A stretch of 64,000 nt of DNA from Mucilaginibacter sp. GTDB lineage: Bacteria > Bacteroidota > Bacteroidia > Sphingobacteriales > Sphingobacteriaceae. A program made the position numbers and the translations under genes. The notes beneath the pieces were generated by a model. The model did not search any database, was not told where the DNA came from, and saw nothing but the letters and a program-made list of their open reading frames with translations. The stretch is taken from assembly GCA_028287895.1 (NCBI GenBank), contig JAQBOV010000058.1:1-64000 (forward strand), written 5' to 3'. Shown piece after piece: positions 56,058 to 64,000 of the stretch (within the stretch, counting starts at the first letter, position 1; each line of letters begins with the position of its first letter).

Positions 56058-56065
56058 CAAATTTA
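56058..56065 (-). promoter_or_regulatory. -7 promoter element three bases before the antitoxin ATG
   Basis: The minus strand reads TAAATTTG, an exact match, followed by GCT and the ATG at 56054. It implies a leaderless toxin-antitoxin mRNA. No usual -33 TTG; an AT-rich tract lies upstream. Confidence 0.5.
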
Positions 56066-56162
56066 CAAAATTTATTTAATTTAGTTTTTATCTTTCAGCC
56101 AACCGGCATCCGGGGTATTATTTTATACTTTAATTGCTCCGGTACACTTTAAGTAAATCATC

Positions 56163-57071
56163 ATGAAATACAATTTACTCCTTATCCTTTTGTCAGTTAC
56201 ATCCGCCGCTTTTGCGCAAACCGATACTAAACTAACCGCCCAACTGCAAAATACGCTCAAGGGCTTTAACGGACAGGCGGGGATCTATGTAAAAAATTTA
56301 AAAACGGGTAAAACCGCTGCCATCAATGCCGATACCCTGTTCCCCACTGCCAGCATGATCAAAGTAAGTATTCAATGCGGGGTGATGGATAAGATAGAAA
56401 AAGGCGACCTTAAATATAACCAGAAACTGATCTACCGTGACTCGCTGTTATATCCCGGTGAGGATATTTTGGGATCATTTAAAGATAAGGACACGATCGA
56501 GGTGAGCAAGGTAGCGATGCTGATGATCACCATGAGTGATAACACAGCAAGCACCTGGCTGCAAAAAATTGTTACCGGCGAGTACATCAACAACTGGCTC
56601 GATCAAAATGGATTTAAGGTGATGCGGGTGAATTCAAGGGTAAAGGAGCGCCAAGCCATACGTGCGAAATACGGCTGGGGAGTTACCACACCTTACGAAA
56701 TGTGCCGCCTGTTTACCATGATCAGAAATGGCCAGGCGGTTAGCCCGGCAGCCAGCGAGCGTATGTACCGCAATCTGGGCCGTATTTACTGGGATGATAA
56801 AGCCCTATCACAGATACCGCCCTATGTGCATACGGTGAGCAAGCAGGGTGCATTGGATGAATCGAAATCAGAAACCGTACTGGTAAATGCGCCCCATGGC
56901 GACTACGTTTTTTCCATCATCACCAATAATAACAAAGACCAGCGCTGGGTATCCGATAACGAGGCAGATATGCTAATAAGAAAAGTGTCAGCCCTGATAT
57001 GGCATTATTACGAGCCCAAAAGCGATTGGAAACCCGCAGATGGCGTGGCTAAGTATATGCTGAATGAATGA
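56163..57071 (+). CDS. Class A beta-lactamase-like serine hydrolase
   Basis: The 302-residue exported protein (signal peptide MKYNLLLILLSVTSAAFA) has the class A fold markers S64-M-I-K67 (SxxK) and MSDNTAS (SDN). A glutamate in VKERQAIRAK may be the E166 equivalent, followed by TTPYEM. The third motif reads SKQG instead of KTG, so beta-lactam hydrolysis is uncertain; it might be a penicillin-interacting or unrelated hydrolase. It is divergent from the toxin-antitoxin pair and monocistronic. Confidence 0.85.
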   Translation: MKYNLLLILLSVTSAAFAQTDTKLTAQLQNTLKGFNGQAGIYVKNLKTGKTAAINADTLFPTASMIKVSIQCGVMDKIEKGDLKYNQKLIYRDSLLYPGEDILGSFKDKDTIEVSKVAMLMITMSDNTASTWLQKIVTGEYINNWLDQNGFKVMRVNSRVKERQAIRAKYGWGVTTPYEMCRLFTMIRNGQAVSPAASERMYRNLGRIYWDDKALSQIPPYVHTVSKQGALDESKSETVLVNAPHGDYVFSIITNNNKDQRWVSDNEADMLIRKVSALIWHYYEPKSDWKPADGVAKYMLNE

Positions 57072-57172
57072 TTTTGATATGTAAATGAGGTAGAAGTGTC
57101 CTTGCCAGGGGCGAAGCAATCTCTTTGCTGTAGCGCGAATGGAATAGCATAGTTTACTCTTTTACCATGCCA

Positions 57173-57646
57173 TTATATCCACCGTCTCACTTTGATTTTA
57201 TACGCTGTGAAATCAGGGCCAAATGCATCATGTAAATACATCTCTTCCCTTTTTATTACGTAGCCGGTAATTATTATTACTACTAAAGGAATTAAAATAA
57301 TGGTCCACCAGTTGCCTGTAAAAAAAGCAATGCCTGTATATAAAGATAAAAGGCCTAAATACATCGGATTGCGTGTAACTGCATATATGCCATCTGTTTG
57401 AAGCGAATTTGCAGGTTTTACAGTTATCAATGTATTGCCGCTTTTTAGAAATTTCAATAATGCAGGGGATACCAGCGTTAAGCTTAATGCAACAAATAGG
57501 TATCCTAAAACAGTAGCCGTTTGAGTTTTGAAAAACCAAACAGAAAGCTGGAATACTTTTTCAAGAAAAAGCGAAAGTAAAAATATAGCTGCGTATATAA
57601 CAGGCGGAGGGATGTAAACACCTGGATGCTTCTTCTTTGTTTCCAT
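57173..57646 (-). CDS. Isoprenylcysteine carboxyl methyltransferase-like membrane protein
   Basis: A 157-residue integral membrane protein with four hydrophobic segments and the PEMT/ICMT signature: GIYAVTRNPMYLGLLSLYTG in the middle and KREEMYLHDAFGPDFTAYKIKVRRWI at the end, which form the SAM and substrate site. In bacteria the substrates of these methyltransferases are usually unknown (lipids or small phenols). It is convergent with the beta-lactamase-like gene. Confidence 0.9.
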   Translation of the reverse strand: METKKKHPGVYIPPPVIYAAIFLLSLFLEKVFQLSVWFFKTQTATVLGYLFVALSLTLVSPALLKFLKSGNTLITVKPANSLQTDGIYAVTRNPMYLGLLSLYTGIAFFTGNWWTIILIPLVVIIITGYVIKREEMYLHDAFGPDFTAYKIKVRRWI

Positions 57647-57702
57647 AAGATATTCCTGGGTTTATCAAATATAGTCATTAAAAAAGGAAAACAAGTCCCC
57701 TG

Positions 57703-57960
57703 CTAATCAGCTTGTTGATTAAAAGTAATCCTGTTGCCAAAGGGATCATATACCGTCATACAAAGCGCTTTTTCATTCCATTGCGGTGTTTGCAAACCGG
57801 ACGCCGCATTTGTATTTTTGTCCTTGAGTTGTTTATTATTGGCTGTCAGGCTTTAAAATCATTAGTCCTTATATGCGAACGCGGAGGGGATCGCCATGAT
57901 GCTCAGAAAGATGCAGGATTGTAGCCAAAACCGGGCCGGTTGAAATAAAACGCTACGGCT
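57703..57960 (-). pseudogene. Remnant of a VOC/glyoxalase-superfamily gene
   Basis: On the minus strand, about 42 in-frame codons ending at 57703 (LKDKNTNAASGLQTPQWNEK, then LCMTVYDPFGNRITFNQQAD) match the C-terminus of VOC (bleomycin-resistance/glyoxalase) proteins, with the DPFGNRITF motif. Upstream pieces GFGYNPASF, GDPLRV and GLMILKP lie in other frames, interrupted by stops. No start codon is left. It is a 5'-damaged gene; nothing else fills the 57647-58007 spacer. Confidence 0.62.
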
Positions 57961-58007
57961 CAAAAATACGGAGTACAGGTATTATCGTACTGATCAGAAA
58001 GTATGGT

Positions 58008-58463
58008 CTATTCTTTATTTTCTTTCAGCTTATCAACGCCGGCCGCGTTGGTCAGCTCCTCATCAAAGCTGGTGTTAAACTGAAAAGTGTATATCTTCCA
58101 CACATCTTTTGGTTTGTAATAAATAAAAATAAAACGCACCGGCTGCTTGTCATACCGGGCCATATAGCTCATTAACCTAAGGGTATTGCCAACGCTTTTT
58201 TCGGCAATAAGTTCATACCCGTTATAAGCGCCGGCCTGGTCAATGGTCACTTTCAGGTTCTTTTTTATCGCAGTAATATCATCCTTAACCTGCTTGTTCA
58301 GCGTCATACCCGAAAAAATGTAATCAATGCCATCCATCGGCTTTACCGCATATACTTCGAAGAATCTTTTAGAGAGATCAGCTGGCGTTTGTTCCTGCGC
58401 CTGTACCGGAATGGTGCAAACAAAAAGCAACAGTGGGCACAGCAATAAGAATGTTTTTTTCAT
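58008..58463 (-). CDS. Hypothetical exported protein
   Basis: A 151-residue protein with signal peptide MKKTFLLLCPLLLFVCTIPVQA. The mature part (DLSKRFFEVYAVKPMDGIDYIFSGM...) resembles small periplasmic DUF4019-like or nuclear-transport-factor-like folds, but I cannot assign it. No cysteines after the signal, so it is not a lipoprotein. The next two genes upstream code for similarly sized proteins, all on the minus strand, with spacers of 100-190 bases. Confidence 0.75.
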   Translation of the reverse strand: MKKTFLLLCPLLLFVCTIPVQAQEQTPADLSKRFFEVYAVKPMDGIDYIFSGMTLNKQVKDDITAIKKNLKVTIDQAGAYNGYELIAEKSVGNTLRLMSYMARYDKQPVRFIFIYYKPKDVWKIYTFQFNTSFDEELTNAAGVDKLKENKE

Positions 58464-58566
58464 AACGATATTTATAAGAACTACTAATTTAAAAAGATTT
58501 TGGCCATTTCAGGGCATGGCTCTAATTTAAACAGCGATCATTAAACCGGAAAGATATGCCGGCGCC

Positions 58567-59013
58567 TTAATTTGATGCCAGCGTATTGGCCTCTATATTA
58601 ACCGGTGGCAAGGGCTTGTAAATGATACTGAAGTAGTTTTCGCCGGCTTTGGATGGCATTAATGTAACATCAAATGTACTGTCCTCGGATACCCAATTTG
58701 CAGTACGTAATTTGCAGAATTTGTTGTCAAAGCGATGTGTCAGATCCGGCAGCTCTTTTTTGTCATAAGTTACTATGTAGTAGCTGCACAAGCCGTTCAA
58801 ATCAAAATAAAAGGTATAATCGCCTACTACTTTTACTTTGGTGAAGCATATCGCACCGGTACCGCTTTCAGTTTTAAATTCCTGCACTGCTGCATAGGGA
58901 ACGGTTTGGGCAAAGTAAGCCTTGATCTTAGGCATATCAGCCCCAAGGGGGAATTGCGCGAAAGCTGATGAAAAACACGTGATCAGCAATAAAAGAAGGA
59001 ATAGGCGTTTCAT
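58567..59013 (-). CDS. Hypothetical exported protein
   Basis: A 148-residue protein with signal peptide MKRLFLLLLLITCFSSAFA, cleaved before QFPLGADM. The mature domain (FPLGADMPKIKAYFAQ, then YTFYFDLNGLCSYYIVTYDK) is beta-rich and not recognised. The FPLGADMPxI pattern occurs in other small Bacteroidota secreted proteins. Probably periplasmic. Role unknown. Confidence 0.75.
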   Translation of the reverse strand: MKRLFLLLLLITCFSSAFAQFPLGADMPKIKAYFAQTVPYAAVQEFKTESGTGAICFTKVKVVGDYTFYFDLNGLCSYYIVTYDKKELPDLTHRFDNKFCKLRTANWVSEDSTFDVTLMPSKAGENYFSIIYKPLPPVNIEANTLASN

Positions 59014-59207
59014 GCCTCGGATGAGGCAACAATCACACCAAGCAAAGCTTAATCAATTGGCGTTTATAATACACTAATAATAAGGGCCTTATAAATACAG
59101 CGGACAGCCAGATTTTATACAGGAAATGATTTGTGGAAATTATTCCGGCAATAGTGTATTTGTTTCTACAAAGTAAAACCCTTAAGCCGGTCAGTAGTCC
59201 CGCTTAT

Positions 59208-59588
59208 TTACTTTATATCCAGCTTATGACCGGTCAAAAACACCTTGCCACTATTGGGTTCGCGTACAATGGTGCTTTCACTCTTATCGATCTTTAAGGT
59301 TTGGGTGATGTAGAAGCCTTTGTAATCCATCAGAATATTTAAGCCATCATTATTCACACTCAGTTTGAATGTACCGCCTATCATATCTTTCGATTCGTTA
59401 TTGGTCAGGGTAAATGTACCCTCCTTTTCTGAAGTAAAAGTAAATGAGAATTTTTGCCCGTTGATATTATCCTGAGCTTTTTTCAATACCAGTTCCCTGT
59501 ATTCCTTGTATATATCTTCCGGTTTTGGCATAATACTGATCTTTTTATTGTTAATAATGCGCCTGGCAGGATGCTCTGATACATCCAT
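59208..59588 (-). CDS. Hypothetical protein, start uncertain
   Basis: The frame is open from a GTG at 59651 to the stop at 59208. I give the ATG at 59588 (MDVSEHPARR, 126 residues); the next ATG at 59531 (MPKPEDIYKEYRELVLKKAQ) would give 107 residues and starts at the first clearly protein-like block, and the GTG would add a hydrophobic stretch. The C-terminal part is a beta-rich domain (FSFTFTSEKEGTFTLTNNES, GGTFKLSVNNDGLNILMDY). No function recognised. Confidence 0.6.
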   Translation of the reverse strand: MDVSEHPARRIINNKKISIMPKPEDIYKEYRELVLKKAQDNINGQKFSFTFTSEKEGTFTLTNNESKDMIGGTFKLSVNNDGLNILMDYKGFYITQTLKIDKSESTIVREPNSGKVFLTGHKLDIK

Positions 59589-59651
59589 ACTCGTTATACG
59601 GGAAAAGCATAAAAAAGATGCATAAAAAATGATTTTTAAAAAGACCGTCAC

Positions 59652-59899
59652 CAGGCTGTTCAGACCAGTATTTTAGGGTTGTCAGAGTTGGACTGAGTTG
59701 ATTGCGTCAGACTCGGTGATTAGGTTGACTTAGCTTATAGATCTGTTTGCAAACCTAATCAACCGCTTAACTCAATCAACTAATGTTTCACCTTGTTCCT
59801 ATTGTACGCACTTAAACAAACAAACACCACCGGGCATCTACAAACTGTCACAAAATCAATTTGCCCCTGTGCACACTCGTACATCTGCACATTTACCCT
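59652..59899. repeat. Word-like divergent spacer before pruA
   Basis: The stretch 59690-59785 consists of words gagttggactgagttgattg and, inverted, aaccgcttaactcaatcaacta; both sets resemble those at 24296-24357 and 38278-38322. There is no gene. Confidence 0.45.
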
Positions 59900-59907
59900 T
59901 ATCTTTG
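59900..59907 (+). promoter_or_regulatory. pruA: -7 promoter element of pruA
   Basis: TATCTTTG is an exact match, 21 bases before the ATG at 59929. It lies inside the longer open frame that begins at 59869, so the shorter start is supported. Confidence 0.55.
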
Positions 59908-59928
59908 CGCACTCAAGAATTAACACCT

Positions 59929-61566
59929 ATGCTTAAAGGATTTTTCAACGTTCCGACACCGCAAAATGAGCCTGTTTTAAATTATGGCCCCCGTAGTGTG
60001 GAACGTGCAGCGCTAAAAGCGGCTTTAAACGAAGCGCGCTCAAAAAAAATTGATATCCCAATGTATATTGGCGGTAAGGAAGTATATACCGCCAAAAAGC
60101 TGGAGATACGTCCGCCGCATGATCATAAACATTTACTGGCTACTTTCTCTGAGGGTGATGCAACACAGGTTAACGCTGCTATTGATGCTGCCCTGGCGGC
60201 TAAAGCTGCATGGGAAGATATTGCCTGGGAGCAACGCGCATCCATCTTTTTAAAAGCCGCCGACCTGATAGCAGGCCCTTACCGTACCGAGATCAATGCA
60301 GCTACCATGCTGGGGCAATCCAAGAATGCGTACCAGGCCGAGATCGATTCTGCCTGTGAGCTGATCGACTTTTTACGGTTCAATGTGTCCTACATGACAG
60401 ATATCTACCGCCAGCAGCCACCTATATCCGCAAAAGGTGTTTGGAACCGGGTAGAGCAACGCCCGCTGGAAGGCTTTGTATTCGCTTTAACGCCTTTCAA
60501 TTTTACGGCTATTGCAGGTAACCTGCCATCGTCAGCAGCTATGATGGGCAACGTGGTGGTTTGGAAGCCTGCCTATACGCAGATATATGCTGCAAACGTG
60601 ATCATGAAAGTATTTAAAGCAGCCGGCTTGCCTGACGGCGTGATCAATTTGATTTATGTTGACGGCCCGGTTGCAGGCCAGGTGATATTTAACCATCCTG
60701 ATTTTGCGGGGATACATTTTACCGGTTCAACCAAAGTTTTTCAGAATATCTGGCAAACCATCGGTGCCAACATTCACAAATACAAAACCTACCCGCGCAT
60801 TGTAGGTGAAACAGGCGGTAAAGACTTTGTACTTGTTCATCCAAGCGCAGATGCCGATGTAGTCAATACCGCTTTAATACGCGGTGCTTTTGAATATCAG
60901 GGACAGAAATGTTCGGCGGCTTCAAGGGCTTATATCCCTGAATCGCTGTGGCCGGCTGTTAAAGAAAAGATGCAGCGCGATATTACCAGCCTTAAAATTG
61001 GTCCGGTTGAAGATTTCGGGAACTTTATTAATGCCGTGATCACCGAAGCATCGTTTGATAAACTGGCAAAATATATCGATGCCGCCAAAAACGACAAAGG
61101 TGTGGAAATAGTGACCGGCGGCAAATATGACAAAAGCAAAGGCTGGTTTATTGAGCCTACCGTAATCCGTGTGGATGACCCCTATTATGTGACCATGTGC
61201 GAGGAGTTATTCGGCCCGGTATTAACCGTGTATGTGTATGATGATAAGGACTTTAATAAAGTATTGGACATTGTTGACAAAACATCCATCTACGCTTTAA
61301 CAGGCGCCATTATCTCACAAGACCGCTATGCCATTGCCGAGGCTACACACCGTCTGCGCAATGCTGCAGGTAACTTCTATATTAATGATAAACCCACAGG
61401 TGCGGTAGTTGGTCAGCAGCCATTTGGCGGCGCCAGGGGATCAGGCACAAATGATAAAGCCGGATCGATGATCAACCTGTTACGCTGGGTATCACCACGC
61501 ACCATTAAGGAAACTTTTGATCCGCCAAAGGATTACAGGTACCCGTTTTTGAGTAAGGAAGTGTAA
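59929..61566 (+). CDS. pruA: L-glutamate gamma-semialdehyde (1-pyrroline-5-carboxylate) dehydrogenase
   Basis: Oxidises glutamate semialdehyde to glutamate with NAD in proline degradation. The 545-residue aldehyde dehydrogenase starts at MLKGFFNVPTPQNEPVLNYG, as in the single-domain P5CDH of this phylum. Catalytic glutamate lies in IVGETGGKDFVLVHPSA and nucleophilic cysteine in FEYQGQKCSAASRAYIP; cofactor block FTGSTKVFQNIW and substrate-anchoring GAVVGQQPFGGARGSGTNDKAG are present. No proline dehydrogenase gene is adjacent. Confidence 0.95.
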   Translation: MLKGFFNVPTPQNEPVLNYGPRSVERAALKAALNEARSKKIDIPMYIGGKEVYTAKKLEIRPPHDHKHLLATFSEGDATQVNAAIDAALAAKAAWEDIAWEQRASIFLKAADLIAGPYRTEINAATMLGQSKNAYQAEIDSACELIDFLRFNVSYMTDIYRQQPPISAKGVWNRVEQRPLEGFVFALTPFNFTAIAGNLPSSAAMMGNVVVWKPAYTQIYAANVIMKVFKAAGLPDGVINLIYVDGPVAGQVIFNHPDFAGIHFTGSTKVFQNIWQTIGANIHKYKTYPRIVGETGGKDFVLVHPSADADVVNTALIRGAFEYQGQKCSAASRAYIPESLWPAVKEKMQRDITSLKIGPVEDFGNFINAVITEASFDKLAKYIDAAKNDKGVEIVTGGKYDKSKGWFIEPTVIRVDDPYYVTMCEELFGPVLTVYVYDDKDFNKVLDIVDKTSIYALTGAIISQDRYAIAEATHRLRNAAGNFYINDKPTGAVVGQQPFGGARGSGTNDKAGSMINLLRWVSPRTIKETFDPPKDYRYPFLSKEV

Positions 61567-61570
61567 AGGA

Positions 61571-61615
61571 GAGCCAGGAATCAAGATATGATTTTCAATT
61601 CTTGGTTGCTGGCTC
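61571..61615. terminator. Stem-loop between convergent pruA and carbonic anhydrase genes
   Basis: GAGCCAG (61571-61577) pairs with CTGGCTC (61609-61615) and the stem continues inward through AATCAAGA/TCTTGGTT with one mismatch and a wobble. There is no U-run on either strand, so the terminator role is likely but not proven. Confidence 0.45.
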
Positions 61616-61628
61616 TTGATTCTAATAT

Positions 61629-62294
61629 CTATTTAAATTTAAACACATCATCCAGCTTATCATTATTGCTGGTGCTTACTTTCATATCCGTTATTTTCCC
61701 CGTGCTGATGCTATATACCCAGCCATGAACCTCTAAAGGCTGCCCTATCTTCCATGCATTTTGCACGATGGATGTTTTGCAAAGGTTATACACATTCTCA
61801 ATTACGTTCAGCTCAACCAGGCGGTCGCAGCGCTTACTTTCATCACTTATATTATCAAGCTCATCGGCATGCACGCGGTATACGTCTTTTATATGGCGCA
61901 GCCAGTTATCAATTAAGCCGAATTCTTTGTTGCTCATGGCGGCAACTACCCCGCCGCAGCCATAGTGCCCGGTTACAATTACATGCTTTACGCGCAATAC
62001 ATTCACGGCATAATCTAATACCGAAAGCATATTCATATCCGTGTGGATCACCATATTGGCAATGTTACGGTGTACAAATATTTCGCCCGGATTGGTATCG
62101 GTTATCTGGTTGGCAGGCACACGGCTGTCGGCGCAGCCGATCCACAAAACCGGCGGATTTTGTATAGCCAGTTTATTAAAAAAGTCCGGGTCCGATTTTA
62201 AGGCATTTTTTATAAATCTCTTATTGCCGTCAAGCAGACCCTGGTAGGTAATATGACTTGTATCGTGTATAGGTTTTTTGTTTTTGGCACACAT
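61629..62294 (-). CDS. Beta-class carbonic anhydrase, copy 1
   Basis: Interconverts CO2 and bicarbonate. The 221-residue protein has predicted zinc ligands C54, H110 and C113 (CADSRVP, GHYGCGG) with the D56-R58 dyad, and MSVLDYAVNVLRVKHVIVTG. It is a type with an open Cys2His(Asp) site. It lies 232 bases downstream of a second paralog on the same strand. It has no signal peptide, so it is cytoplasmic. Confidence 0.95.
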   Translation of the reverse strand: MCAKNKKPIHDTSHITYQGLLDGNKRFIKNALKSDPDFFNKLAIQNPPVLWIGCADSRVPANQITDTNPGEIFVHRNIANMVIHTDMNMLSVLDYAVNVLRVKHVIVTGHYGCGGVVAAMSNKEFGLIDNWLRHIKDVYRVHADELDNISDESKRCDRLVELNVIENVYNLCKTSIVQNAWKIGQPLEVHGWVYSISTGKITDMKVSTSNNDKLDDVFKFK

Positions 62295-62454
62295 GGGTTT
62301 GATGTTGTAAAATATTATTTCAGCTACAAATTTATGCTTTGCCCGGCAATATAAACAGGCGCATCAGCCAACGGACGAAAGATCGTCATATAATATTGTA
62401 AAATAACAGGTTACTTCTCCTGAATTTATCAATAATATGAATATTTATATGCGT

Positions 62455-62486
62455 AAAAAATCCCGGGCATAATAAATACCCGGGAT
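62455..62486 (-). terminator. Rho-independent terminator after carbonic anhydrase copy 2
   Basis: ATCCCGGG (62460-62467) and CCCGGGAT (62479-62486) are exact arms; on the minus strand the stem is followed by TTTTT. It separates the two carbonic anhydrase genes. Confidence 0.85.
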
Positions 62487-62526
62487 AGATCACCAATGTA
62501 AGTACCTATGAATGCATAGGTGCCTG

Positions 62527-63243
62527 TTAATGAGCTAAAGCGCTCTCTTGGACCTCATAAACATAGCCCAGGTTGTCGGGGTTACTGCTGCTTATATTCA
62601 GATCATTTACCAAGCCGGTATTAATATCAATAACCCAGCCGTGGACCTCAAGGTCCTTACGCTCTTTCCAGGCATTTTGTATGATCGTAGTCTTGCACAG
62701 GTTATAAGCTTGTTCCATTACATTAAGCTCCACCAGCCTGTTCACCTTACGGGTATCATCAGTAATACGGTCAAGCTCATGGCTGTATAAACGATAAACA
62801 TCCTTAATGTGGCGCAGCCAGTTATCGATTAATCCAAATTGCTTATTGCTCAGAGCAGCCGCCACGCCTCCGCAGCCATAATGCCCGGCTACTATAACAT
62901 GCTTTACTTTGAGCACATTCACTGCATAATCCAGCACACTGAGCATATTCATATCCGAATGCACACATACATTGGCAATATTGCGGTGCACAAACACTTC
63001 GCCGGGTCTGGTATTGGTGATCTCGTTAGCAGGCACACGGCTATCTGAACAACCAATCCAAAGCACCTCTGGGTTCTGGCCTTTGGCCAGGTTCTTAAAG
63101 TATTCAGGATCATCTTTTAAGCGCAGATCCACCCATTCCCGGTTGCGCTTTATAAGCTCGTTGTAACTAACTTTTTGTGAAAGCATCAGATTTCCTGAAC
63201 TGATGGCTTCTTTTATATCGTTTTTATTATTATTGTTTTTCAT
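62527..63243 (-). CDS. Beta-class carbonic anhydrase, copy 2
   Basis: A 238-residue paralog of the gene at 61629, with zinc ligands C65, H121 and C124 and dyad D67-R69 (CSDSRVPANEIT, GHYGCGG). It differs by an N-terminal extension rich in asparagine (MKNNNNKNDIKEAIS). It starts six bases after the SulP transporter stop, so it is in an operon with it. The pair suggests recent duplication, with a terminator now between the copies. Confidence 0.95.
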   Translation of the reverse strand: MKNNNNKNDIKEAISSGNLMLSQKVSYNELIKRNREWVDLRLKDDPEYFKNLAKGQNPEVLWIGCSDSRVPANEITNTRPGEVFVHRNIANVCVHSDMNMLSVLDYAVNVLKVKHVIVAGHYGCGGVAAALSNKQFGLIDNWLRHIKDVYRLYSHELDRITDDTRKVNRLVELNVMEQAYNLCKTTIIQNAWKERKDLEVHGWVIDINTGLVNDLNISSSNPDNLGYVYEVQESALAH

Positions 63244-63249
63244 GATCTT

Positions 63250-64000
63250 TTAGTTAGGGTTATACATTAACTCTTTTAAACGGGGCACATCATATTTATC
63301 CATGATGTTTACCAATTGCACAATGATGCCTTTGGTATAAGCATTATGCTTAAAGTTTTGAATGATCTCCAGCACATCCGGATCGATATACCTTGAATTA
63401 GTACCATCTATTATCACGTCCGATCCCGCAGGCATGCTGGTCAGCGTTACCTGTATGGCAGCCTTATTCAGGAAGGATACTTCTTCGGCAAGCCGTATGC
63501 GTATCTCCTTATTATCCTTGCTTCCTTTAACATGATAAAAATAGGGGTTACGCAGGTTTGTACGCAGGATGTAAAATATACCAACGAGCATACCTATGCC
63601 AACACCTATCAGCAGATCGGTAAGAATAACGGCAACAATGGTGACGACAAACGGTACAAACTGGTTAAGCCCCTTGTGCCAAATATGTTTAAACAGACTG
63701 ATGCGTGCCAATTTATATCCTGTTACCAATAATATAGCTGCAAGACAGGATAAGGGGATGTAGTTAATAAGCACCGGGATGAACAGGAACGACAGCAACA
63801 ACAGGCAACCATGTATGATGGAGCTCATTTTGGTACGTGCACCGGCGTTAACGTTTGCTGATGAGCGTACAATAACGGCGGTCATCGGCAGACCGCCAAG
63901 CAGGCCGCTTATGACGTTGCCGATACCCTGGGCAACCAATTCGCGATTCGTGGGCGATATGCGCTTTATCGGATCAATTTTGTCGCAGGCCTCCAGGCTC
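63250..64000 (-). CDS. SulP family anion transporter, N-terminus beyond window
   Basis: The frame is open to the right edge (64000) and ends at 63250, giving the C-terminal 250 residues or so. It reads LEACDKIDPIKRISPTNRE, then LVAQGIGNVISGLLGGLPMT, then membrane helices, and ends with a STAS domain (VTLTSMPAGSDVIIDGTNSRYIDPDVLEII). In Bacteroidota such SulP proteins are often linked to carbonic anhydrase and take up bicarbonate or sulfate; here the next gene six bases on is a beta-carbonic anhydrase, which favours bicarbonate by context. An annotation that starts at the internal TTG near 63937 would be wrong. Confidence 0.93.
   Translation of the reverse strand, partial: SLEACDKIDPIKRISPTNRELVAQGIGNVISGLLGGLPMTAVIVRSSANVNAGARTKMSSIIHGCLLLLSFLFIPVLINYIPLSCLAAILLVTGYKLARISLFKHIWHKGLNQFVPFVVTIVAVILTDLLIGVGIGMLVGIFYILRTNLRNPYFYHVKGSKDNKEIRIRLAEEVSFLNKAAIQVTLTSMPAGSDVIIDGTNSRYIDPDVLEIIQNFKHNAYTKGIIVQLVNIMDKYDVPRLKELMYNPN

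Overview
The window looks like chromosomal DNA of a Sphingobacteriaceae bacterium (phylum Bacteroidota), probably Mucilaginibacter or a close relative. The reasons are gene content (DUF5606 protein, Porin_10-type porin, CarboxypepD_reg/outer-membrane beta-barrel receptor, cysteine-rich CWC protein, Zn-dependent TK, eukaryote-like NrdA/NrdB), lipoprotein-rich secreted proteins, about 42-45% GC, weak or absent Shine-Dalgarno sequences, and repeated matches to the Bacteroidota -7 promoter element TAnnTTTG. This is inference; no rRNA or tRNA gene was seen.

Layout. 1-3634: a truncated GH13 lipoprotein, a single-domain response regulator, thymidine kinase and a conserved hypothetical protein. 3697-9463: the rod-shape operon mreB-mreC-mreD-mrdA-rodA (minus strand). 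9488-12331: purine formyltransferases purH and purN around a small lipoprotein. 13241-15358: zinc alcohol dehydrogenase and a YiaK-type dehydrogenase, then a decayed toxin-antitoxin locus. 15787-18814: RluA-type pseudouridine synthase, panB, carA. 18815-26319: TPR lipoprotein, ABC exporter pair, enolase, DEAD-box helicase, FtsB/DivIC-like protein. 26632-33809: a vWA membrane protein, fabG, a CWC protein, and the class Ia ribonucleotide reductase operon nrdB-nrdA headed by a cobalamin riboswitch. 33958-41229: msrB, sucD, a dicarboxylate symporter, a DUF442 phosphatase, leuS. 41357-51370: outer-membrane receptor, a membrane-anchored MutS relative, rlmH, an aspartyl-hydroxylase-like protein, a CDF zinc exporter, a DUF5606 protein, cyclophilin, a decayed EF-Tu-like gene and a secreted protein. 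51485-56065: porin, punA and lpxK with tight overlaps, followed upstream by a PIN-type toxin-antitoxin pair. 56163-64000: serine beta-lactamase-like hydrolase, ICMT-like protein, a VOC remnant, three small hypothetical proteins, pruA, and a SulP transporter with two beta-carbonic anhydrases.

Most genes are housekeeping. The most notable signal is the cobalamin riboswitch (33546-33773, minus strand) before a B12-independent RNR, implying that vitamin B12 supply switches the cell between RNR classes; the riboswitch itself appears to carry a dispersed repeat. Other notable points are palindromic elements inside two coding sequences (leuS and the 311-residue protein), several genes whose -7 box lies 3-4 bases before the ATG (candidate leaderless mRNAs), intergenic spacers built of degenerate short words, and three decayed genes that ordinary gene finders would miss.
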